From assembly GCA_043808325.1 (NCBI GenBank), contig JAZDEY010000033.1, positions 42,334 through 106,333 on the forward strand: a stretch of DNA of 64,000 bases, read 5' to 3'. This stretch comes from JAZDEY01 sp043808325 [NCBI: Candidatus Eiseniibacteriota bacterium] (lineage in GTDB: Bacteria; Arandabacterota; Arandabacteria; Arandabacterales). A program made the position numbers and the translations under genes. Of the stretch, positions 43,270-51,923 are shown piece after piece; position 1 is the first letter of the stretch; each line of letters begins with the position of its first letter. Under the pieces are notes generated by a model. The model had not been told where the DNA came from and ran no database searches. It saw only the letters and a list, made by a program, of their open reading frames with translations.

Positions 43270-44631
43270 GTGAGCTTAATTGACCGTATCGAAGAAAAGA
43301 CGATTGAGAATGCCTTCGAGAAAATGATTGGCCTGGCCTCCCATGGCTCCGAGGATATCCTTCTTAAGACCGTATCCATCGTGGAGAAGGTCACCACGAA
43401 CGAATATTGGTCGGGCGTAATCCGGAGCGCCCGGGAGAAGTTCGAGGCCGGTCACCCGGGGGGAGAGCTTGCTGCAAGATTCCTGCGGGACATAAACCCC
43501 AAGGTTCGCAACAAGTTCTTGCGCAATCTGATCGTCAAGGAAGGCCTGATTGCACCCAACAAAAGGCACCGCATAGCCAAGGCTGAAGGGTTCTATCCAC
43601 CCTCCCTTCTGGTTGTAAGCCCTACCATGAGATGTAATTTGAAGTGCTACGGATGCTATGCTGGCAATTATACTAAAGATGAAGATCTTCCATTTGATGT
43701 ATTCGACAGGATTATCACAGAGGGGAAGGAGCTTGGCATCTATCTCTACATCGTGTCGGGCGGGGAGCCATTCGTTTGGGACGGTCTGATGGCGATTTTC
43801 GAGAAACACGACGACTGCATTTTCCAGGTCTACACGAACGGCACCTTGCTTGACGATGCGACCTGCGAGAAGCTTGTAAACCTGGGTAACGTGATCCCGT
43901 GTATCAGTGTGGAAGGTTTCGAGAAGGAGACCGACGAACGAAGGGGTGCAGGGGCATTCAAGAGGATCACCCAGGCCATGGAGAGCCTTAACCGAAGGAA
44001 AGCTCTCTTCGGCTTCTCCCTGACCGTGACCTCTAAGAACGCTGATTTCGTCACAAGCGACCAGTTTATCGACGAGTGGGTGAAAAGGGGCTGCTTCCTC
44101 GGTTGGGTATTCACGTACATACCGATTGGCAGGAACCCCGATGTGACCCTGATGCCCACGCCGGAGCAGCGGCTCAAGGTCGGCCGGCGCGTCCGCGAGT
44201 TCAGGGCTACCCGGCCCATCTTCGTCGCCGACTTCTGGAACGACGGGGACTATGTGGGCGGCTGCATTGCCGGAGGAAGAAGATACCTGCACATCAATTG
44301 CCACGGCGATGTCGAGCCCTGCGTCTTCTGCCACTTCGCAATCGACAACATAAAGCAGAAGAAGCTCAAGGACGTCATAAACTCGCCGCTCTTCAAGAGC
44401 ATCCAGGCAAAGCAGCCCTTCAATCAGGACCATCGTATGCCGTGCATGCTGATCGACAATCCACAGGTCCTGCGCGACGTTATCAAGGAAACCGGCGCGC
44501 ATCCGACCCACCCCGGCGCCGATACCCTTGTGACCACCCTGGCGTCGGACCTCGACCGGTACTCGGCAGGCCTTGCCGCCTACTTGAAGAACCACGACGA
44601 GGCCAAGAAGTCGGTCACGACAGCTGTCTAG
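43270..44631 (+). CDS. Radical SAM protein with SPASM-like C-terminal cysteines, function unknown
   Basis: A 453-residue radical SAM enzyme. An all-alpha N-terminal part of about 110 residues precedes the cluster motif CNLKCYGC (about residues 121-128). GGEP (about 163-166) binds SAM. The C-terminus has a cysteine set like a SPASM or twitch domain: GGCIAGGRR, INCHGDVEPCVFC (about 335-357) and a later MPCML. SPASM-type enzymes often modify peptides or carry out anaerobic cofactor steps; no peptide precursor is evident nearby. The perfect ribosome-binding site and good promoter suggest strong expression. It is divergent from the HAD gene and a hairpin follows it. Confidence 0.82.
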   Translation: MSLIDRIEEKTIENAFEKMIGLASHGSEDILLKTVSIVEKVTTNEYWSGVIRSAREKFEAGHPGGELAARFLRDINPKVRNKFLRNLIVKEGLIAPNKRHRIAKAEGFYPPSLLVVSPTMRCNLKCYGCYAGNYTKDEDLPFDVFDRIITEGKELGIYLYIVSGGEPFVWDGLMAIFEKHDDCIFQVYTNGTLLDDATCEKLVNLGNVIPCISVEGFEKETDERRGAGAFKRITQAMESLNRRKALFGFSLTVTSKNADFVTSDQFIDEWVKRGCFLGWVFTYIPIGRNPDVTLMPTPEQRLKVGRRVREFRATRPIFVADFWNDGDYVGGCIAGGRRYLHINCHGDVEPCVFCHFAIDNIKQKKLKDVINSPLFKSIQAKQPFNQDHRMPCMLIDNPQVLRDVIKETGAHPTHPGADTLVTTLASDLDRYSAGLAAYLKNHDEAKKSVTTAV

Positions 44632-44653
44632 CCGTTTGCATCAATCACCACTG

Positions 44654-44676
44654 GAGGGGCCCCGACCGGGCTCCTC
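44654..44676 (+). terminator. Hairpin after the radical SAM gene
   Basis: GAGGGGCCC (44654-44662) pairs with GGGCTCCTC (44668-44676) over 9 bp including one G-T pair, followed by TGATTTGTG. It is a plausible weak intrinsic terminator 22 nt after the stop. Confidence 0.55.
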
Positions 44677-44760
44677 TGATTTGTGTCACTCCATAATACT
44701 GCAATACTGCGCGCATCGTTTGTTCACTTACCCCGGCGGATCCGGCAGGGGCTGGGGCAT

Positions 44761-44789
44761 TTGACACCTATCATCCATAGACTTATAAT
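44761..44789 (+). promoter_or_regulatory. Consensus sigma-70 promoter
   Basis: Perfect TTGACA (44761-44766), a 17-nt spacer and perfect TATAAT (44784-44789). Transcription should begin near 44796. This rules out any upstream start and supports the GTG at 44830. Confidence 0.88.
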
Positions 44790-44829
44790 CAGCCATCGGC
44801 AATGGCAAGCACTCGTGGGAGGAAACAGC

Positions 44830-47800
44830 GTGGATCACGGTGAATCAGGACAACCCGCCCCGGCCCGGTATCTTTCCCCCGCGATCTTGGTCTGCGGGCT
44901 CGCAATCGTGGTGTTTCATTCGGCCTGGTCAAGGCTGGCGCCGCCGGTGTTCGGAACCCGGCCGCTTGCCAACGCCGGTGTTACCCTGGCGCTCCTAGTG
45001 GGCCTGCTGGTGGGAAGTTGCTACGCGGCCCCAAGAACCAGCCGCATGGCCAGACCCCATCGGATCTTCGGCCTGCTTCAGATCGGTGCAGGGGCCTCCG
45101 CGATTGCAGCCCTCCTCCTGCTTTCAGGGCTTGAGACCTTCTACCGAGCGATCATCAGAGGTTTCCATGGTGCCGGGGTGTCTTCGCTGGTAGGGGTGAT
45201 CCTGGTCTTCGCGGTCCTCTTCGTACCGAGCTTCTTGCTGGGCGCCGCGCTTCCTATCGGGTTAAACCTGCTCAGAAGCCGTAAGGGCTCAGTGCGAGCA
45301 GGCGGCTTCTTCCCCATGATTCTCCTGGGGCTTTCGGCCGGTATCTTGATCTCGGGTTACGGGTTTATGCCCTACCTGGGGGCCTGGATCTCACTGGTGG
45401 TTCCGGCGGCCGCCCTCTCGGCCATGGGAACGTTATGCCTGCTGAGCCAGGGTGGGTCGGAGATTCCACGCCCCGAAGAACCCCAGCCGACGGTTCTAGG
45501 AAAAGCAGGAATCTATTTCCTGGCTACGTATGCAGCCTATGTGTTTTCGGGCGCGATCTGCCTGACCGCCTGGATGCGTCTTCTGTTGCAGTCAACGGGA
45601 ACCGCAGTCTATGCCTCCGTCGCAATGTTTGGCGTATTTTTCGCGGCCGCCGGCCTCGGGGCGGTAGTTTCTGACTTGATCGGACGAAGGGGTCAAGCAA
45701 GCTTCTACCGGCTTGGCGTGACCTGCGGGGTCTCGGGGGTACTGTGGCTCGTCCCGCTCTTCCTGGTTAATGCTCTACCCTTTGCTTTCTTGAAACTCTT
45801 CGGCCTGGGCGCGCCGGTCTGGCACGGACTGGTTGCAGCCTACTTCGGGCTGGGCCTTCTGGTCATGCTGCTGCCCGGTATACTGATGGGAAGCACGCTG
45901 CCTCTTGCCGAGAGGTCGCTGGCGCCGTCGGGATGGTTGCTTCCGGTTACGATCCTCGGGGTACTCGCAGCCGCCATCGCAAGCTTATTGGTGCCCGGAG
46001 AGGGTCTGACGATGAGAAGGATCCTGGTCGCGGCGCCCTGGCTCACAATCGCCTCCGGCCTGGTACTTATGGTGTCTTCCGGGAGACCCGTCCCGCGACG
46101 GCTCGCTGCGGCGCCGATCCTCATTGTGATCGCGCTCAGTGCTTGCATCTTGGCCCCGGCTTGGAATCAAGGTATCACAACAAGCGGAGTATACGTCTCG
46201 CCCGACAGGTTTCCGGACCTCAAGAACCTGGAGAGAAGCCTCAGGGCGGCCGATGTAGTCTCCTACCGGGAGGACCGTGACCGGGTGGTGTCGGTCCTGA
46301 GATCGCCCGATGGCCTCTTTCTCAGAGCCAACGGTAGCCCGATCGGATCGACCGCAGATGACTTGGCTTCCCAAATGCTGGCCGCTCACGTTCCTCTGGC
46401 TCTAAGCGAGAACCACAGTCGGATTCTGGTGATCGGGCTCGGCACTGGCGTGACCATTGGGTCCGCAGAAACCCACGGGATCGGCCGAATCGATTGTGTT
46501 GAACCGGTGCCGGCGGTGGCAAAGGCATCGCGCTACTTTGCACCGTATAACAACAACGCCCTCGCTGAGGCCGCGTTCAACCTCTTTATTTGCGATCCGG
46601 CGAATTACCTGCTGCTCTCACCCGGCAAGTATGATGTCATAGTATCCCACCAGATCGTCGCGGTTGGTGAATCTGCCCGGCTTCTGAGGGCAGCCCTTGC
46701 ACCGGGCGGAATAGTCTGTCAGGTGGCCGACCTGGACGAGATCTCGGAGCAAGGCGTAAAGTCTCTCGCCAAGGAATTCGCCTACTACTTCCCTCATGTC
46801 GACTTGTGGTGGACCGGCGGAAACGAACTGCTCCTGCTGGCGAGCCTTAATCCTCACAAGGTTCAGGCTGATACCTTAAGGCAGAGAATCGCGGCGCCCA
46901 AAGTGAGAGGAGACTTCCAGAGATTAGGCAGGGTCGACGCCTTCGGCTTTCTCACCTTCTACATGATGGGACGCGAAGCACTCCTCGGCTGGGCAGGTGA
47001 TGTTCCTATGAGCACCAGGAACAGACCATTCCTCCTTTATCAGGCTCCCAAAGGGCTCCTGGGGCGCGATAATTCCCAAGCCCAGGCCCTGGCCGACATC
47101 AACGAGAGACATGAGAACCCCGCAGCGCTGATTTCCGGCCTTGAGGCCGAGTCACCCGCGTATATGATTCTCACTAGCCGGATGGAGCGCTGTCGGGATG
47201 CGAGGACCATGTACTTTCGAGCACTGGTCGCCGCCAAGGATCGCAAGTTCCGGGAGACCGCCGCGTATCTTCAGAGCGCCAAGGACGACTGTCCCGAGAA
47301 CGGCATCTTCCGATTGAAGTACTCCGATTTCTTCATCTCCTTCTCGCGCCTGATGGCTCAGGAGAAAAGGTTCCAGGATGCCGTCAATGCCGCGAGAAGA
47401 GCCGTGGATGAGAATCCCGACAGTTACCGCGCCCTTTACAACCTTGCCGGCCTTGAGCGACAGCGCGACCCCTTAACCGCTGCCGGCCTTCTTCAGAGAG
47501 CGACCGAGCTCAACCCCGATTACCTGCCCGCCTATCTTCTCCTGGCCCAAGCGGAGATCACCCTGGGCAAGATTGACGCTGCTGGCGAGACCGTCGCCAG
47601 GGTTCTCTCGCTGGAACCTTTCAATGCCGCGGCTCACCATCTGAGGGCTCTCTGCTTCATCCAGAGAGGCATGATCTGGGACGCGCGCCAGGACTTGGAG
47701 TTCGCGATCAAGGCCGACCCCACGAACGCCGAAGCCTTGAGCGCCCTGGCTTACACCTGGTTGCTGGAGGAGAATCTGGACAAGGCCCAAACATACTACG

Positions 47801-47985
47801 AGAAAACCCTGAAGATAGACCCGAGTAATCTTGAAGCTCTCAACAACCTGGCTTCGATCCTGGCGGAGAAGCAACAATACGGGAAGGCAGTTCGCATCTG
47901 GGAGCGGGCGCTCCAGCTGGATCAAGGTAACCAGAGCATAATGCAGAATATCAAGGAAGCCAGACAGAAGATGCGCCAATCCTAA
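44830..47985 (+). CDS. Membrane spermidine-synthase-like protein with TPR tail
   Basis: A 1051-residue protein. The N-terminal half has about 13-14 transmembrane helices, as in MFS-like/spermidine-synthase fusions. A Rossmann methyltransferase-like domain follows (about residues 480-690): VIGLGTGVTIGSA is the nucleotide loop, VEPVPAV the acidic strand, and KYDVIVSHQ replaces the usual KYDVIISEPSNPW. The catalytic Asp/Glu region is therefore altered. The last 300 residues are about seven TPR units. The GTG at 44830 has GGGAGGA upstream and lies 34 nt after the predicted transcription start. Polyamine synthesis is doubtful; a structural or glycan-related role is possible. Confidence 0.78.
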   Translation: MDHGESGQPAPARYLSPAILVCGLAIVVFHSAWSRLAPPVFGTRPLANAGVTLALLVGLLVGSCYAAPRTSRMARPHRIFGLLQIGAGASAIAALLLLSGLETFYRAIIRGFHGAGVSSLVGVILVFAVLFVPSFLLGAALPIGLNLLRSRKGSVRAGGFFPMILLGLSAGILISGYGFMPYLGAWISLVVPAAALSAMGTLCLLSQGGSEIPRPEEPQPTVLGKAGIYFLATYAAYVFSGAICLTAWMRLLLQSTGTAVYASVAMFGVFFAAAGLGAVVSDLIGRRGQASFYRLGVTCGVSGVLWLVPLFLVNALPFAFLKLFGLGAPVWHGLVAAYFGLGLLVMLLPGILMGSTLPLAERSLAPSGWLLPVTILGVLAAAIASLLVPGEGLTMRRILVAAPWLTIASGLVLMVSSGRPVPRRLAAAPILIVIALSACILAPAWNQGITTSGVYVSPDRFPDLKNLERSLRAADVVSYREDRDRVVSVLRSPDGLFLRANGSPIGSTADDLASQMLAAHVPLALSENHSRILVIGLGTGVTIGSAETHGIGRIDCVEPVPAVAKASRYFAPYNNNALAEAAFNLFICDPANYLLLSPGKYDVIVSHQIVAVGESARLLRAALAPGGIVCQVADLDEISEQGVKSLAKEFAYYFPHVDLWWTGGNELLLLASLNPHKVQADTLRQRIAAPKVRGDFQRLGRVDAFGFLTFYMMGREALLGWAGDVPMSTRNRPFLLYQAPKGLLGRDNSQAQALADINERHENPAALISGLEAESPAYMILTSRMERCRDARTMYFRALVAAKDRKFRETAAYLQSAKDDCPENGIFRLKYSDFFISFSRLMAQEKRFQDAVNAARRAVDENPDSYRALYNLAGLERQRDPLTAAGLLQRATELNPDYLPAYLLLAQAEITLGKIDAAGETVARVLSLEPFNAAAHHLRALCFIQRGMIWDARQDLEFAIKADPTNAEALSALAYTWLLEENLDKAQTYYEKTLKIDPSNLEALNNLASILAEKQQYGKAVRIWERALQLDQGNQSIMQNIKEARQKMRQS

Positions 47986-48371
47986 TGAGGACTCCAGCGG
48001 TGCGTGTCGTCCTTCACATCGCACCTGACGTCACGCGGAAGGCCGTCAAGCCAGACCAGGGTGTAGTCGTCGTCGCTGTCGTCACCCCCTGACGGACAAT
48101 CACAAAGGGTTCGGGCTACGCCATGATCGTCGAGCAGATCCTCGACGGGCATCTCCCCATCGGGAACCTGATGATCGGAAGCATAGATGGTCGCCGCCTG
48201 GTGGATGTTCCTCTGATTGGAGACACAAGAGGCCATCTTGGCGTGTTCCTGCATCCTTATGTAGTTCGCAATGGCCATCGCAGCCAGAATGGTGATGATG
48301 ATCACGACAACCATCATCTCGATCAGAGTAAACCCACGCTGTCGCGGCTGGTGAGATTGCGGATTTCCCAT
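47982..48371 (-). CDS. Type IV pilin-like / pseudopilin protein
   Basis: A 129-residue prepilin. After a short leader rich in Gln and Arg comes the cleavage site and helix GFTLIEMMVVVIIITIL, with the required Gly-Phe and Glu5, then ANYIRMQEHAK. The C-terminal domain is short and acidic (GGDDSDDDY) with two pairs of cysteines. It should be cut and N-methylated by a prepilin peptidase and enter a type IV pilus or type II secretion fibre. No other pilus gene is nearby. The ATG at 48371 is chosen because it gives a normal leader. Its stop overlaps that of the convergent TPR gene. Confidence 0.85.
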   Translation of the reverse strand: MGNPQSHQPRQRGFTLIEMMVVVIIITILAAMAIANYIRMQEHAKMASCVSNQRNIHQAATIYASDHQVPDGEMPVEDLLDDHGVARTLCDCPSGGDDSDDDYTLVWLDGLPRDVRCDVKDDTHRWSPH

Positions 48372-48457
48372 GCTAGATCTGCTTTCGGCATTCCGGGCAA
48401 TCCGCCTTAGATGTTTCCCAAGGCCCTCGGTCAGCATTCCACCTGGGTAGAGCAATA

Positions 48458-48482
48458 CGGGGGCCGCCTCGGGCGGCCCCCG
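48458..48482 (-). terminator. GC-rich hairpin downstream of the porin gene
   Basis: An 11-bp perfect inverted repeat, CGGGGGCCGCC (48458-48468) with GGCGGCCCCCG (48472-48482), around TCG. It lies 10 nt after the porin stop. No T-run follows on either strand, so it may stabilise the mRNA end or act with Rho rather than terminate by itself. Confidence 0.55.
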
Positions 48483-48491
48483 CGCAAGCCG

Positions 48492-49544
48492 TTAGAACTT
48501 GGCACCCGCCTGCACCAACAGCTGGTTGTTGTCTTTGTCCGTCGCCTCGTCTCTCATCCGGTAGCCGACCTGGAGCCTCGCCTTCCCTTCGAAGTTGAGG
48601 TTAACCCCAAAGTACATATCGGTCAACAGATCGTCCTTCTCATTTCTGTTGGGATCGGTCAACAGATCGTCCTTCTTATCCGTGTTGGGATCGTATCTGT
48701 CGTACTTGAACACAGGCTCTAGGAACGGTGTGACCCGGTAGCCAAGAAGTATGTAGTAGCCGCCGTACTTGTCGTTGGACCAGGCGACATCCAGTGTGTC
48801 AGGAGCCACAACCTCCTTGTGGGACTTCAAAAGACCCTGGGCCCGCACGTACTCCATCTGGAAAAGTAGCTTGCCGGTATCGAGATAAATATCAAGGCCC
48901 ATTGCCTTCCTGTCCTGGGGTATGACTTTCACAACTTTTTTATCTTTGTTGATCCACTGCTCAGGCCACTTGCCCTGGTAGGTGGAAACGCCAATGCCGG
49001 CGAACATCGGGATGCCCACACCAACTCTACCCACGATGTCCTTGTAGTTGTTGTTGTCCTTGCCGCCGTTATAGCCCACGCCGTTAACACAGGCGACCTT
49101 GTATTCAAAGACCTTGTGCCGCCCCATCCCCATCACGCCCGCGTCCCTGAGATATGGCGTGGAGACTCCATTGTTCAAGAGGTGGTCGATCAGCTGGGAC
49201 CTGTCGATCGCCTCGATATCGAAGCTTGACCACGAGGTCTCAAAGCCGAACGGCAGCGTGAACTGACCGACCCTCACGACCGCGTACTTGGCGAACGTGT
49301 AATCCAGCTGAGCGTCAAGAATGTTCGGCTCCTTGGCACCCTCAAGGGTCATCATCAACGCGATCTTGTCCGTCAACTTCACTGAGCCCTTTAGCCGGGC
49401 CGTCCTGGTGCTGATATCGGAATCCTTGTGCTGTTCGGCCAGATACTTGATCTGAAGCAGTCCGCCGAACTCAACCTCGGCGGAGTAGCACACCCCCACC
49501 GACAGAATCACCGCAGCCAGGCAGATTGCGATCCACTTGGTCAT
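48492..49544 (-). CDS. Outer-membrane porin, OprO/OprP-like
   Basis: A 350-residue exported protein. The signal peptide (about 1-21) ends at VCYSA. The body alternates hydrophobic and polar residues as in a beta-barrel, with VEFGGLLQIKYLAEQ at the start, VGQFTLPFGFETSWSS (a phosphate-selective porin hallmark, about residues 95-110) and a C-terminal strand ending in Phe (LLVQAGAKF), the BAM recognition end. A 36-bp tandem duplication inserts KDDLLTDPN twice in one loop. AAAGGAGG precedes the ATG. Selectivity for phosphate or other anions is only suggested by family. Confidence 0.85.
   Translation of the reverse strand: MTKWIAICLAAVILSVGVCYSAEVEFGGLLQIKYLAEQHKDSDISTRTARLKGSVKLTDKIALMMTLEGAKEPNILDAQLDYTFAKYAVVRVGQFTLPFGFETSWSSFDIEAIDRSQLIDHLLNNGVSTPYLRDAGVMGMGRHKVFEYKVACVNGVGYNGGKDNNNYKDIVGRVGVGIPMFAGIGVSTYQGKWPEQWINKDKKVVKVIPQDRKAMGLDIYLDTGKLLFQMEYVRAQGLLKSHKEVVAPDTLDVAWSNDKYGGYYILLGYRVTPFLEPVFKYDRYDPNTDKKDDLLTDPNRNEKDDLLTDMYFGVNLNFEGKARLQVGYRMRDEATDKDNNQLLVQAGAKF
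48618..48689 (-). repeat. Two-copy 36-bp tandem repeat in the porin gene
   Basis: ATCGGTCAACAGATCGTCCT begins at 48618 and again at 48654. The two 36-bp units differ at three or four positions near their ends. They encode two copies of a 12-residue acidic loop with KDDLLTD. Confidence 0.9.
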
Positions 49545-49588
49545 TGGAACCTCCTTTCGCCGGCTGTACAATACCATTTGAATAGAGC

Positions 49589-49616
49589 ACTATACTCCCT
49601 TAGGATTATTGGTCAA
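49589..49616 (-). promoter_or_regulatory. Promoter of the porin gene
   Basis: TTGACC (49616-49611) and TATAGT (49594-49589) on the minus strand with a 16-nt spacer, leaving a leader of about 38 nt before the ATG. Confidence 0.7.
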
Positions 49617-49648
49617 GCACTTTTGTGGGGAATTCGAGGGGTTCGGAG

Positions 49649-50413
49649 ATGAGTCTATCGGCACTTGTTATCACCTACGACGAGGAGGCCAACCTGGAGC
49701 AATGCCTTGAGAGCATTGCCTGGGCGGATGAGATCGTCGTGGTCGATGCCATGAGCAGCGATCGCACGTGCGAGATAGCGGCGCGATTTACGCCCAACGT
49801 GTTCCGCAGACCCTGGGAGGGCTATGCCGAGGCGAGGAGGTACGCGATATCCAAATGCCATTCGGATTGGATTCTCTCGATCGATGCCGACGAGCGTGTG
49901 ACCCCGGAGCTCAAGACCGACATAGAGCAAGCCCTTCGAGCGCCGGAACACGACGGTTATCTGGTTCCACGCAAAGCCTTCTTCCTCGGAAGATGGATAA
50001 AGCACTGCGGCTGGTATCCGGGCTATGTGCTCAGGCTTTTCCGAAAGGACAAGGCTCGCGTGACCGAGAGAAAGGTCCACGAAGGCATGCGGGTGGATGG
50101 CACGGTCGGCACCCTCGGGCATCCGCTGCTCCACTTTACGTACCCCACCGTGGAGGCCTACTTCCGAAGATTCGGCAGGTACACCAGCCTCGCCGCGCAG
50201 GAACTTCATCAAGCGGGCAGGAGACCCAATCTCGCCGATATAGTCCTTAGACCCTTCTTTCAATTCGCGAAGATGTACTTCGCCAAGCTCGGCCTGCTTG
50301 ATGGCATCGAGGGCTTTGTCCTCTGCGTGTTTTCGGGTTTCTATGTTTTCGTCAAATATGTGAAGCTCTGGCAGATCCCGCGCGGCAACCTTCCCGGGAC
50401 TCCATCTCAATAA
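49649..50413 (+). CDS. Family 2 glycosyltransferase (WaaE/KdtX-like)
   Basis: A 254-residue GT-A enzyme. LSALVITYDEEANLEQCLESI is the N-terminal nucleotide-binding strand and loop, VVVDAMSSDRT carries the first Asp, SIDADERV is the DxD-like motif, and RLFRKDKARV with KVHEGMRV are typical of the WaaE/KdtX group that adds sugars to LPS inner core. A C-terminal hydrophobic stretch (about 215-245) may attach to the membrane. The ATG is preceded by GAGGGG. It starts a three-gene glycan set. Confidence 0.88.
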   Translation: MSLSALVITYDEEANLEQCLESIAWADEIVVVDAMSSDRTCEIAARFTPNVFRRPWEGYAEARRYAISKCHSDWILSIDADERVTPELKTDIEQALRAPEHDGYLVPRKAFFLGRWIKHCGWYPGYVLRLFRKDKARVTERKVHEGMRVDGTVGTLGHPLLHFTYPTVEAYFRRFGRYTSLAAQELHQAGRRPNLADIVLRPFFQFAKMYFAKLGLLDGIEGFVLCVFSGFYVFVKYVKLWQIPRGNLPGTPSQ

Positions 50414-50422
50414 GGTGGAACT

Positions 50423-51901
50423 GTGAAGACACCTCCGGTCAAGTCGGCGAGCACCGAGATCGCAGTCTATGGTCTCTTGGCGGTGTTCACGCTACTCTTC
50501 TTGATAAGCCTGCCCGGCCGGTCCATGCAGGTGGATGACGCCTGGCTTGGCGAGCAGGCGTATTGGCTGTCACAGGACGGCTACGTACGCTCGGAGCTCT
50601 TCCGAGGACCCCTGGGCTACGAAGAGGGCCAGATGGTTTACCACAAGCTCTTCATAATGATCGGCGCGGCCGCAATCAGAATCTTCGGATGGTCGCTCTA
50701 CGTGCTCAAAGACGTGAGCCTTCTTTTCTACGCCATCTTCGTTTTGACATCGTACATCTACTTTCAGCGGAATCGCGACCGTTTCACCCGGGGCGACTTC
50801 TGGGTGTTCAATCTCCTTATGATCTCGATGCCTCTTACCTTCAAGTATGCGTATATTTTCCGTCCCGAGATCACGGTGATGGCTCTGGGTTTCCTGTCCT
50901 TCCACTTCCTGACCCAGGGACTCAAGGCCCGATCGGCGGAATACTGCGCGCTGGCCGGAGTGCTCGCCGGACTGGGTCTTCTGACTCATCTGAATGGATG
51001 GACCTTGATCCTGGCCGGCACCGTGCTTCTCGCGGCCAATCGGCGGTACAGACTGGCGTTCATATTCGGGGTGTCGGCCTGCGCCGTCTCACTTCTGTAC
51101 CTCTACAACCTCACTTCGGCGGAGAACTTGAAGCTTTTCCGAGACCAGATAAGCAAGGACCCCGCGATGGAGCACATGGACTTCAGCGTCTGGCGAAACG
51201 TCCTCAAGGCGGCCTATGAACACCAGCGTTTCTTTCACAGCCCGAAGGAGATTTTCACTTCGGTGGTGCTGGCCCTGAGCCTCGTATTCTCCTGGCGCGA
51301 ACTTACGAGGCGCCACCGCGACCTGCTGGTCTATCTGGTAACCCTGGTGGTCGCGCTGGCGATATTCTCCCGCCCGAGACCGACTTACTACATGCTGATC
51401 TATATGCCGTACATTTTCCTTACGGTCACGATTGCTCTCAAGAACCGGGGCGGGATGGGCGCCATAAGGCGCAACATCCTCCTGGCGGCGGCCGCTCTGT
51501 ATTTCGCCTATGGCCTCTACTATGCCGCGGGCATAATACAGGCGCGAAACGGCCTGCCCAAGGCCAACCGCGAGATCGCGGCCTACGTGGCCCCCGGCTC
51601 GCGGGTCGCGGCGCCGGTCAGTTTCATTTATAATGAGATATGCAATTACAGGATTCAGGGTTTGACTTTGTACGCCCAGGCTGCCCATCACGAGGGGATC
51701 GAGCTCACGGGGGAGACGCTCTTCCAGATGGCTCGTGCCTACGACAACGCTTATGTGATCTTGGACGATGAGTACATCGATCTCCTGGGTCTTGCGGGCA
51801 TGACCGAAGGCGGTTCTATCGGCGATTATGTCTTGATCCGGGCCATGGACCATGCAATGGTTTTCGCCGCTGCGCCGGCACAGGGCTACGAGCGTGAGTA
51901 A
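50423..51901 (+). CDS. GT39-like membrane glycosyltransferase
   Basis: A 492-residue polytopic protein with about 10-12 helices. The first outer loop has the acidic motif QVDDAWLGEQAYWLSQDG, like the catalytic Asp pair of ArnT and other polyprenyl-phosphate-sugar transferases, followed by a Tyr-rich region with YKLF-type residues. RPEITVMALGF lies in an inner helix. A soluble C-terminal domain (about 390-492) completes it. The GTG has AAGGTGG upstream, 9 nt after the GT2 gene. It should move a lipid-linked sugar to an envelope acceptor; the donor is unknown. Confidence 0.78.
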   Translation: MKTPPVKSASTEIAVYGLLAVFTLLFLISLPGRSMQVDDAWLGEQAYWLSQDGYVRSELFRGPLGYEEGQMVYHKLFIMIGAAAIRIFGWSLYVLKDVSLLFYAIFVLTSYIYFQRNRDRFTRGDFWVFNLLMISMPLTFKYAYIFRPEITVMALGFLSFHFLTQGLKARSAEYCALAGVLAGLGLLTHLNGWTLILAGTVLLAANRRYRLAFIFGVSACAVSLLYLYNLTSAENLKLFRDQISKDPAMEHMDFSVWRNVLKAAYEHQRFFHSPKEIFTSVVLALSLVFSWRELTRRHRDLLVYLVTLVVALAIFSRPRPTYYMLIYMPYIFLTVTIALKNRGGMGAIRRNILLAAAALYFAYGLYYAAGIIQARNGLPKANREIAAYVAPGSRVAAPVSFIYNEICNYRIQGLTLYAQAAHHEGIELTGETLFQMARAYDNAYVILDDEYIDLLGLAGMTEGGSIGDYVLIRAMDHAMVFAAAPAQGYERE

Positions 51902-51923
51902 GCCCTCGGAGGCTACAGCCAAT

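Noticed and set aside
43276-44595. A 439-codon minus-strand frame opposite the radical SAM gene
   Set aside because: The plus-strand gene has a promoter, a perfect ribosome-binding site and family motifs; the antisense frame has none.
44683-44829. Longer start for the spermidine-synthase-like protein
   Set aside because: It lies upstream of and across a perfect sigma-70 promoter, so it is not in that transcript.
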